Source: Streptomonospora sp. PA3 (GTDB taxonomy: Bacteria > Actinomycetota > Actinomycetes > Streptosporangiales > Streptosporangiaceae). Taken from it: a stretch of DNA of 64,000 nt. Each line of letters begins with the position of its first letter. Within the stretch, counting starts at the first letter, position 1. The position numbers and the translations under genes are program-made. The stretch lies in contig NZ_VTZW01000019.1 in assembly GCF_009728995.1 (NCBI RefSeq), forward strand, positions 248,001 through 312,000. Direction: 5' to 3'. Of the stretch, positions 9,079 to 15,328 are shown one piece after another. The notes below the pieces were generated by a model. That model saw nothing but the letters and a program-made list of their open reading frames with translations, had not been told where the DNA came from and did not search any database.

Positions 9079-9723
9079 GTGAAAGGGAGCTTACAAGACT
9101 TGAATTCAGCGCGGGAGCCCGCCCTCGGCCGCGATCCCGCTCCCCACGGGGCGTCCGCGCCCGCGCTGAGGGCCGGCGGGGGCGACTGGAGCCGGCGGGT
9201 GCTCGCGATGCTGCGGGACTCCCCTGCTCGGGCCGGGCGCTGCCGGGTGATGGCCGTGGAGGGCCGCTCCGGCGCGGGCAAGACCCTGCTGGCCGGGCGC
9301 ATCGCCGCCGCTGCCGGGTGCCCGCTGCTGCACCTCGACGACCTCTATCCCGGCTGGGAAGGGCTGGCGGCGTCGGTGCCGCTGGTGCGCGATTGGGTGC
9401 TGGAGCCCCTCGTTCGCGGCGAGGACCCGTGCTGGCGGCGCTACGACTGGCAGCGCGGCGCGCCGGGCGACTGGCAGCGCACGCCCGTGGAGGGGCTGCT
9501 GCTGATCGAGGGGTGCGGCTCGGGGGCCGGCGAACTGCGTCCGTACCTGTCGCTGCTGGCGTGGGTGCACGCACCCGAGGACCTGCGGGCCGCGCGGTTG
9601 GACGCGCGCGCCGACGCGGCCGACTACGCCCCCTACCGGTCCCTGTGGGCCCGCCAGGAGAAGGCGTTCTACGCCGTCCACCGGCCGGCCGCGCACGCGG
9701 ACCTGGTCATCGACAACACATGA
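9079..9723 (+). CDS. P-loop kinase-like protein (uridine kinase-like fold)
   Basis: 214 residues with a P-loop VEGRSGAGKTLLAGRIA near residue 60, then LLHLDDLYPGWEGL, which resembles the DDFY region of uridine/phosphoribulokinase-like proteins. Further motifs are LLLIEGCGSGAGELRP and LVIDNT at the C-terminus. It probably phosphorylates a small molecule; the substrate is not evident. The start is a GTG at 9079, with a weak upstream purine run. The first 45 residues are poorly conserved in appearance, so a later start is possible. It is transcribed divergently from the ROK gene and ends at a terminator hairpin. Confidence 0.75.
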   Translation: MKGSLQDLNSAREPALGRDPAPHGASAPALRAGGGDWSRRVLAMLRDSPARAGRCRVMAVEGRSGAGKTLLAGRIAAAAGCPLLHLDDLYPGWEGLAASVPLVRDWVLEPLVRGEDPCWRRYDWQRGAPGDWQRTPVEGLLLIEGCGSGAGELRPYLSLLAWVHAPEDLRAARLDARADAADYAPYRSLWARQEKAFYAVHRPAAHADLVIDNT

Positions 9724-9726
9724 ACC

Positions 9727-9757
9727 GGGCGCCTCCCGGCGGATGCGGGAGGCGCCC
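9727..9757. terminator. Bidirectional terminator
   Basis: A perfect 12-bp stem (9727-9738 with 9746-9757) with a 7-base loop, between the plus-strand kinase-like gene and the minus-strand lipoprotein genes. It can serve both. Confidence 0.7.
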
Positions 9758-9778
9758 GATCACGGCGCCGGCGGCGGG

Positions 9779-9979
9779 CTAGTAACCACCGTCGTCCTCC
9801 TCTTCGCCGCCGCCGTCCTCGCCGCCGTCTTCGCCGTCCTCCTGCTGCTGAGGGGCCTCTTCCTCGCCGCCCCCGCCGCCTTCCTCGTCGTTGCAGGCGG
9901 CCAGCGAGAACGTCGCGGCCAGCGCGATGGCCCCCGCGGCAACCAGGCGGCGCAGCATGCCCAGGGTTGGCTTGTGCAT
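9779..9979 (-). CDS. Small acidic lipoprotein
   Basis: 66 residues: a positive N-region (MHKPTLGMLRRLVAAG), a hydrophobic stretch and the lipobox LAAC near residue 29. A mature part of about 38 residues follows, made almost only of Asp, Glu, Gly and Gln. The signal peptide closely resembles that of the next lipoprotein (LRR-VAAGAI-L-LAAC), so the two are paralogues. GGAGGAG stands 5 bases before the ATG. The mature part has no methionine, unlike its neighbour. It lies 67 bases after the neighbour on the same strand, probably in one transcript. Function unknown; a cell-surface metal- or charge-binding tail is one possibility. Confidence 0.7.
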   Translation of the reverse strand: MHKPTLGMLRRLVAAGAIALAATFSLAACNDEEGGGGGEEEAPQQQEDGEDGGEDGGGEEEDDGGY

Positions 9980-10046
9980 CGGGTCTCCTCCTTCGAAGAC
10001 GGGGCCCGCGCGCCGACACGGCGATCGCGCAGGGAGGCGCGCGGCG

Positions 10047-10433
10047 CTACCCCTCGTCCATTGACTCCTGCCCGTCCGTGCTCTCGTCCATGCCGCCGCC
10101 CATGGACTCCTCGCCGTCCATGCCCCCGTCCATGGATTCCTCGCCGCCCATGTCGTCTCCCCCGTCCTGCTGCATGTCCTCCTGGCCGCCTTCGTCCTGC
10201 ATGCCGTCCTGGCCGCCCTCGTCCTGCATCTCGTCCTGGCCGCCCTCGTCCTGCATGTCCTCCTCGCCGCCGCCGTCCTGCGGGCCGCCCTCGCCCCCGT
10301 CCTCCTCGGCGGTGACCTCGTCGCCGCTGCCGCCGCCGTCGTCGCCGCAGGCGGCCAGCGTGAGCATCGCGGTAAGGCTGATGGCTCCGGCGGCGACCAT
10401 GCGGCGCAGGGTGTTCAGCGAAGCTGTGGACAT
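10047..10433 (-). CDS. Methionine-rich repetitive acidic lipoprotein
   Basis: 128 residues with a lipoprotein signal ending LAAC at Cys29. The mature part is Asp/Glu/Gly/Gln-rich and holds ten methionines in 100 residues. Residues 57-92 are four 9-residue repeats related to QDEMQDEGG, placing a Met every nine residues (60, 69, 78, 87). Residues 98-117 hold two further 10-residue units related to EESMDGGMDG. GGAGAG lies 5 bases before the ATG. There is no folded domain. With a molybdopterin oxidoreductase and an ECF sigma/anti-sigma pair next door, a sacrificial oxidant-scavenging role is a reasonable inference. Metal (copper) binding is the alternative. Confidence 0.75.
   Translation of the reverse strand: MSTASLNTLRRMVAAGAISLTAMLTLAACGDDGGGSGDEVTAEEDGGEGGPQDGGGEEDMQDEGGQDEMQDEGGQDGMQDEGGQEDMQQDGGDDMGGEESMDGGMDGEESMGGGMDESTDGQESMDEG
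10158..10265 (-). repeat. 27-bp tandem repeat inside the Met-rich lipoprotein gene
   Basis: Four 27-base units encode the 9-residue repeats of residues 57-92. The reading frame is kept and Met is held in every unit, which suggests expansion under selection. Confidence 0.8.
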
Positions 10434-10564
10434 GGGTCTCTCCTTGCGTCTGATCGGTTACTCGGTGCGGCTTCCACCGCACGCGGCGGTGGACCGCGGA
10501 ACCGCGGCGGTCCCGCGGGGCTCATGGGACGTTCCGAGGCACCCCGGCCTCGGGGATGCGGGTC
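10434..10564 (-). promoter_or_regulatory. Upstream region of the lipoprotein pair
   Basis: 131 bases between the oxidoreductase stop and the Met-rich lipoprotein start. It must carry the lipoprotein promoter if the lipoproteins are not read through from the oxidoreductase gene. I see no convincing -35/-10 pair and no SigK-type hexamers. Confidence 0.3.
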
Positions 10565-12295
10565 TTAGGTGACCGTCACCTCGACGGTGTGGTAGCCGGT
10601 GGCTCCGTCGGGCGCCGGCCGCGCCTCCTCGGCGGTCTGGGTCGCGCCGGAGCGGTCGGTGGCGCGCACGCTGATGCGGTGTTCGCCCGGTCGGGCCGCC
10701 CAATCCAGCACCCACTGCCGCCAGGTGTCGGCGGTGTCCTCCTCGGCCAGGCGCGCGGGCTGCCAGGGTCCGTCGTCGATGCGGACCTCCACCGCCTCGA
10801 CTCCGACATGCTGCGCCCAGGCCACGCCCGCGATCGGCACCGTCCCCGCGCCGACGGTCGAGCCCGGGCGCGGCGTGTCGATGCGCGACTGGGTCTTGAT
10901 CGGCGCCCGCTGTGCCCAGCCGCGGGGGATCCAGTAGGCGTCGAAGTCGTCGAAGGTGGTCAGCTCCATCTCCACCACCCACTTGCACGCCGAGACGTAG
11001 CCGTAGAGGCCGGGCACCACCACCCGCGCCGGGAACCCGTGGTCGGTCGGCAGCGGCTGCCCGTTCATGCCCAGCGCGAGCATGGCGTCGCGGCCGTCCA
11101 TCAGTGCGGCCACGGGCGTGCCGATCGTCATGCCGTCCGAGGAGCGCGACACCAACTGGTCGGCCGGGCCGCCCTCGCCGGGCGGGCGGACACCGGCCTC
11201 GCGCAGCAGGGCGGCCATCGGCACGCCGATCCAGCGGGCGTTGCCGATGTAGGAGCCGCCCACGGGGTTGGACACGCAGGCCAGCGTGACGTCGCGCTCG
11301 ATGAGGTCGGAGCGCCGCAGCAGGTCGGCGTAGGTGTACTCGCGCTCGCGCGCGCCGCGGCCGTGGATGCGCAGTCTCCACCGCGTGGCGTCGATGCGCG
11401 GCACCGACAGGGCGGTGTCGACGCGGTAGAAGTCGCCGTTGGGGGTGAAGAAGGGGCTCAGCCCCGCGACGTCCAGATCGGCGCCGTCGGGCAGCGGCGG
11501 CGCGGGCGAATCGGGGCGCGGCAGCCTGACCGCCTCGCGGCGCCGTTCCACCCCGGCCTGGGCGGTGGCCCACCACCGCCCGCCGGCCCCGGCGCCCGCG
11601 GAGGCCACGGCCGCGCTGCCGGCCAGCAGGACGAACCTGCGGCGGTCGAACCCGGATCCCTGCGGGGGCGGGGGTGTGCCGGGGGCTGCCGCCGTGTCGG
11701 CGGCGGTGCCGTGCGCGGGTGCGGCTTCCCCGCCGCCGGTACCGCCGGCCGCGCCGGGTTCCCGCCCGCCGTCTTCGTCGGCCGGCGCGGCCGCATCCGC
11801 CCGGCCGCGCGGCGGCGCGGTGCGCACCAGCAGGCGCAGCAGCACCACCGCCACGGCCCCGCCCGCAAGGGAGGGCAGGGCGTAGAGCGGGTCCTGTTCG
11901 GGCCGGGTGAGCGCGGCGGCGGTGGCGATCGCGGCCAGTACCGCCATGCCCGCGTCGCCGATCCACGGCCGGCGCAGCGCCTCCGCGCCGATTCCGGCGG
12001 CGAACAGCGCCAGCAGCACGGCGGTGCCGGCGACGAGCAGCGGCCGGTCGGCCTCGCCCACCGCCGAGATCGCGAACTCCCGCAGCCCTTGCGGCGTCAG
12101 GTCGATGACCGCCTGGCCGACCGCGATCAGCGGGGTGGCCTGGGGCCGGATCAGCGCTCCGAGGACCTCGGCCGCGCCCAGGGCCGCGCCGGCGGCGATG
12201 AGGCCGCACAGGGCGCCCACGAGCGGGCGGGGGCGCGCCGGCGGCTCCTGTGCGGACGCCGGTCCTGCTGCCGGGGTGTTTCGATGATCGGACAC
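10565..12295 (-). CDS. Membrane-anchored molybdopterin oxidoreductase (sulfite oxidase / MsrP fold)
   Basis: 576 residues from a GTG at 12295 (N-terminus VSDHRNTPAAG). Upstream in-frame codons are low-complexity and are excluded. Residues about 30-180 hold some five membrane helices. A sixth hydrophobic stretch follows an arginine pair (RRRFVLLAGSAAVASAG), Tat-like in appearance. The outer catalytic domain contains TLACVSNPVGGSYIGNARW, whose cysteine should bind molybdenum, and VVVPGLYGYVSACKWVVEME. The C-terminal 95 residues look like the Ig-like Mo-co dimerisation domain. This suggests a sulfite oxidase-family enzyme acting outside the membrane; methionine sulfoxide repair, as by MsrP (YedY), is also possible. 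It is divergent from sigK. Confidence 0.85.
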   Translation of the reverse strand: MSDHRNTPAAGPASAQEPPARPRPLVGALCGLIAAGAALGAAEVLGALIRPQATPLIAVGQAVIDLTPQGLREFAISAVGEADRPLLVAGTAVLLALFAAGIGAEALRRPWIGDAGMAVLAAIATAAALTRPEQDPLYALPSLAGGAVAVVLLRLLVRTAPPRGRADAAAPADEDGGREPGAAGGTGGGEAAPAHGTAADTAAAPGTPPPPQGSGFDRRRFVLLAGSAAVASAGAGAGGRWWATAQAGVERRREAVRLPRPDSPAPPLPDGADLDVAGLSPFFTPNGDFYRVDTALSVPRIDATRWRLRIHGRGAREREYTYADLLRRSDLIERDVTLACVSNPVGGSYIGNARWIGVPMAALLREAGVRPPGEGGPADQLVSRSSDGMTIGTPVAALMDGRDAMLALGMNGQPLPTDHGFPARVVVPGLYGYVSACKWVVEMELTTFDDFDAYWIPRGWAQRAPIKTQSRIDTPRPGSTVGAGTVPIAGVAWAQHVGVEAVEVRIDDGPWQPARLAEEDTADTWRQWVLDWAARPGEHRISVRATDRSGATQTAEEARPAPDGATGYHTVEVTVT

Positions 12296-12413
12296 GCCCC
12301 TGCTTCGGAGCGGTCGGCGGCGGGGAGACGGCCTGAATGGTAACGAGTACATAACACAGCGGGCCGGAGGAGTGCGCGGGGGTCGCCCCGACCACTCCGC
12401 CTCCGAATGCAGT

Positions 12414-13070
12414 ATGGAACGCAGACGAGTGGCGGAGCCGAGGACGGTGGCACAAGTGGAGCAGGCGATACCGGCGCAGCCGCCGCGCCGCGCGCAGGAT
12501 GCCGGCGGCGCGGCGGACGGCGAGCACCGATTGGTGGCGCTGCTGCAGCGCACCGCCCTGGGCGAGCTGGCCGCCTTCGAGGAGGTCTACCGCGAGCTGT
12601 CGGGGCCGGTCTTCGGGCTCGTGCGGCGCGTCATGCTCGATCGGGCCCAGGCCGAGGAGGTCACCCAGGAGGTGTTCACCGAGCTGTGGCGGCTCGCCGC
12701 GCGCTTCGACCCCGACCGGGGCGGCGTGCGCGCGTGGGCGCTGACGCTGGCCCACCGCCGCGCCGTGGACCGGGTGCGCTCGGAGCAGTCGGCGAGCGCC
12801 CGCATGGAGGTGGCCGGGCGGCTGGCCCCGGAGTCCTCGGCTCCCGACGATGTCGCCGAGCAGGTCGAGCACCGGCTGGAGCGCGAGAAGGTGCGCCGCT
12901 GCCTGCGCCGGCTGACCGAGCAGCAGCGCGAGACCGTCCGGCTGACCTACTACACGGGCTACACCCAGCGCGAGGCCGCGGAACTGCTGGGGGTGCCGCT
13001 GACCACGGTGAAAGGCCGGCTGCGCGACGGACTCATCCGGCTGCGCGACTGCCTGGGGGTGATGGTGTGA
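12414..13070 (+). CDS. sigK: ECF RNA polymerase sigma factor (SigK-like)
   Basis: About 218 residues. The sigma-2 region reads FEEVYRELSGPVFGLVRRVM and EEVTQEVFTELWRLAARFD with WALTLAHRRAVDRVR. The sigma-4 region reads LTEQQRETVRLTYYTGYTQREAAELLGVPLTTVKGRLRDG. These match the SigK group of ECF factors, which are held by an RskA-type anti-sigma. The next gene is exactly such a protein and overlaps by 4 bases. The ATG at 12414 is chosen; GTG codons at 12429 and 12447 are alternatives. CCGAAT stands 5 bases before the ATG but lacks a partner -35. The gene is divergent from the molybdopterin oxidoreductase, with about 118 bases shared between them. Confidence 0.9.
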   Translation: MERRRVAEPRTVAQVEQAIPAQPPRRAQDAGGAADGEHRLVALLQRTALGELAAFEEVYRELSGPVFGLVRRVMLDRAQAEEVTQEVFTELWRLAARFDPDRGGVRAWALTLAHRRAVDRVRSEQSASARMEVAGRLAPESSAPDDVAEQVEHRLEREKVRRCLRRLTEQQRETVRLTYYTGYTQREAAELLGVPLTTVKGRLRDGLIRLRDCLGVMV

Positions 13071-13879
13071 GCCTGCCGGAGCACGACGTGCACGGACTGA
13101 CCGCCGGCTACGCGGTCGACGCGCTGAGCGGCGAGGAGCGCGAGCGCGCGCGGCGCCACATCGAGGAGTGCGCCGATTGCCGCCGCGACCTCGCCGACTT
13201 CCGCGCCACGGCCGTGCGGCTGGCCTACGCCCAGTCCGAGCGCCCGGCCGATGCGGTCTGGGAGCGGCTGCGCGCCACCGTTCCGACGGTGCGCCAACTG
13301 CCGCCGGAGACGGCCGACTCGCTGCCCGCGGCCGAGCAGGGCGCCGGGGCACAGGCACCGCCGCGGCCCTCCGGAGAGAGCGGCGGCGGGGGCGCGCAGG
13401 TGGTCGGCATGGCCGGCCGCGGCCGGCTGCGGCGCAGGTTGCCGTGGCTGCTGGCGGCGGCCTGTGCCGTGCTGGTGCTGGTGCTGGGCGGAACGGTGCT
13501 GGCGATGGCCCAGCGCATGCAGGAGATGAGCGAGCACAGCGCCAAGGTCGAGGCGCTGCTGGCGGCCTCGGACACGAGCATGAGCGAGGAGCCGGTCAGC
13601 CACAGCCGTGCGCAGGCGACCGTGTTCGCCTCCGAGCGCAGCGACATGGTGATGGTCGTGGTCAAGGGCCTGCCGCCCACTCCCGAGGGGATGGGTTACC
13701 AGTTGTGGTACGTCGACGACTCCGGGATGCGCTCGGCCGGGATGCTCGAGCGCACCGACGAGGGCGTCTACTCGGGCATGGCCGGGGACATGGGTTCGGC
13801 CGAGCAGCTGGGCATAAGCATGGAGCCCGCGGGGGGCATGCCCGAGCCCAGCAAGGAGCCGATGAAGGTGGAGCTGTGA
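13067..13879 (+). CDS. rskA: Anti-sigma-K factor, transmembrane (RskA-like)
   Basis: 270 residues from a GTG at 13067 that overlaps the sigma stop as GTGA. The cytoplasmic N-terminus has the zinc-binding anti-sigma motif H31-x3-C35-x2-C38 (HIEECADC). One membrane helix lies near residues 125-150 (WLLAAACAVLVLVLGGTVLAM). The outer C-terminal domain contains PPTPEGMGYQLWYVDDSG, the RskA signature. This domain is unusually methionine-rich, with about fourteen Met in 120 residues. RskA proteins hold SigK at the membrane until regulated proteolysis frees it. The Met density suggests oxidation may be the signal, but that is inference. Confidence 0.9.
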   Translation: MSLPEHDVHGLTAGYAVDALSGEERERARRHIEECADCRRDLADFRATAVRLAYAQSERPADAVWERLRATVPTVRQLPPETADSLPAAEQGAGAQAPPRPSGESGGGGAQVVGMAGRGRLRRRLPWLLAAACAVLVLVLGGTVLAMAQRMQEMSEHSAKVEALLAASDTSMSEEPVSHSRAQATVFASERSDMVMVVVKGLPPTPEGMGYQLWYVDDSGMRSAGMLERTDEGVYSGMAGDMGSAEQLGISMEPAGGMPEPSKEPMKVEL

Positions 13880-14181
13880 AGGGCCGCCGCTGCCGGCGGC
13901 CGCGGCCGTGCGCCTCCCGCCCGCGGCACGCCGCCCCTGCGGTGCGCCGCCTCGGGATGTGACACCGGACACAGGTTCGTTCCGCGATTCCGGGGAACGC
14001 GGCACCGCGCGGACGCGTCAGAGCCTGGTACAGAGCGCACAACCCCCGCTGTGCGGCGGCTCGGGCCCCTGCCCCGGCCGAGTGTCCGCCGGCGCCGGCA
14101 CTCTGCACCGCCCGGGCGTCCGGCGGCGTCGGCCTGCCCGGCGGTTTCGCCGAACCATTCACCGACTAGACGGAGACCCCC
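13880..14181 (+). other. Intergenic region after rskA
   Basis: About 300 bases without a convincing gene. A short GC inverted repeat follows the rskA stop. The remainder should hold the promoter of the lipoprotein at 14182, but no clear -35/-10 boxes are visible. Confidence 0.4.
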
Positions 14182-14652
14182 ATGCCTTCGACGACCCTCC
14201 GGCCGTACACGCTGCGCATCGCGGCCATGTGCGCCGCCGCGGCCGCCGGTCTGTCCATCTCTGGCTGCGGCGCGCTGGCCGCCCTGCAAGGAGACGACGT
14301 GTTCCAGCTCAAGGTCGGCGACTGCCTGGCCGACGAACTGGGCAGCGGGGAGATCTCCGAAGCCGCCACCGTCGAATGCGGACAGGCGCACTTCGGCGAG
14401 GTGTTCGCCAGCGTCATGATGGACGACGGCTCCTACCCCGGCGACTCGCAGGTGACCACCCGCGCCGAGGAGGCCTGCACCGGGGAGTTCGAGTCGTTCA
14501 TCGGCGTGCCCTACGCCGACTCCCAGCTCGACATGCACATGCTCTACCCCACCGAGCAGACGTGGAATGAGCTGAACGACCGCGAGATCCTGTGCATCGT
14601 CTACGACCCCGCGGGCGACACCACCGGCAGCCTCTCCGGCGCCGGGCGCTGA
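14182..14652 (+). CDS. Septum-formation-family lipoprotein
   Basis: 156 residues. The signal peptide ends at the lipobox ISGC. The mature part shows the pattern KVGDCL ... VECGQAHFGEVFA ... EACTGEFESF ... MLYPTEQTWNELNDREILCIVYD. The spaced cysteines, the histidine-glutamate-valine motif and the CI block fit the actinobacterial Septum_form family (PF13845 type), found in secreted or kinase-linked proteins. A close paralogue follows at 14872 with the same first residues (MPSTT). The pair precedes a convergent Ser/Thr kinase. Function is not established for the family. Confidence 0.75.
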   Translation: MPSTTLRPYTLRIAAMCAAAAAGLSISGCGALAALQGDDVFQLKVGDCLADELGSGEISEAATVECGQAHFGEVFASVMMDDGSYPGDSQVTTRAEEACTGEFESFIGVPYADSQLDMHMLYPTEQTWNELNDREILCIVYDPAGDTTGSLSGAGR

Positions 14653-14666
14653 CCCCGGAGCGTTCC

Positions 14667-14695
14667 GGGCGCGGCCGCAGCCGGCGGCCGCGCCC
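14667..14695 (+). terminator. Hairpin after the first septum-formation lipoprotein
   Basis: A perfect 12-bp stem (14667-14678 with 14684-14695) and a 5-base loop, 14 bases after the stop. It separates the two paralogous lipoprotein genes, which therefore seem to have their own transcripts. Confidence 0.6.
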
Positions 14696-14871
14696 GCCGT
14701 GTGTGTGGGGGCCGGTGCCGATCCGGCTTCGGCAGCCCAACATTCCGGCATACCAGGGTGAATGCGACGAAGACGACCCCTATCCTCGTCCTGCGGGTCC
14801 GCACCGCGCGGCGCCGCTCGACGGCGCGTGCGCGGCCCCCGCTGCCGCATCCCCTGCCACGGAAATCCCCC

Positions 14872-15309
14872 ATGCCCTCGACGACCATCCTCCTGCGAGC
14901 CGCCGCGGCGTGCGCCGCCGGCCTCACCCTCACCGGCTGCGGCGTGCTGCCCGCCCCCAACCCCGTCCAGGCCATGGACGTCGGCGACTGCCTGGTCGGG
15001 GCCATGTCGCTGCGCAGAGCCGTCCCTGTCGACTGCGACGAGCCGCACCTCGGCGAGGTCCTCGCACACGTCGCGCTGGAGGACGGCGCATACCCCGGTG
15101 AGGACGCGCTGCTGGAGAGGGCCATGCGGGAATGCCCCGGACGGTTCGAGGACTACGTCGGACTCGACCACCTGCGGTCGGTGTTCGACCTGCGGATGGC
15201 CCTGCCCATCCGGTGGCAGTGGACGCTGCTGAACGACCGCCGGATCACCTGCGTCGCCGTCGACCACGAGGGCGACCTCACCGGCTCGGTCGCCGACGCC
15301 CGGATCTGA
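14872..15309 (+). CDS. Septum-formation-family lipoprotein, paralogue
   Basis: 145 residues from the ATG at 14872. Earlier in-frame codons back to 14701 are not lipoprotein-like. The lipobox is LTGC. The mature part matches the previous gene point for point: DVGDCLVGAM, VDCDEPHLGEVLA, GAYPGEDALLERAMRECPGRFEDYVG and RRITCVAVDHEGDLTGS. It is clearly a tandem duplicate. It converges on the kinase gene with only 19 bases between the stops. Confidence 0.75.
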   Translation: MPSTTILLRAAAACAAGLTLTGCGVLPAPNPVQAMDVGDCLVGAMSLRRAVPVDCDEPHLGEVLAHVALEDGAYPGEDALLERAMRECPGRFEDYVGLDHLRSVFDLRMALPIRWQWTLLNDRRITCVAVDHEGDLTGSVADARI

Positions 15310-15314
15310 CACCC

Positions 15315-15327
15315 GCCCCCGCGGGGC
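15315..15327. terminator. Short GC hairpin between convergent genes
   Basis: GCCCC and GGGGC arms around three bases, in the 19-base gap between the lipoprotein and kinase stops. It may help end both transcripts, but the stem is only 5 bp. Confidence 0.35.
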
Positions 15328-15328
15328 C

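Noticed and set aside
12403-12408. CCGAAT as a SigK-dependent -10 box upstream of sigK
   Set aside because: It matches the -10 hexamer I recall for mycobacterial SigK, but no CCATCC-like -35 lies 16-17 bases upstream. The ATG is only 5 bases further on. Too weak to report as a promoter.
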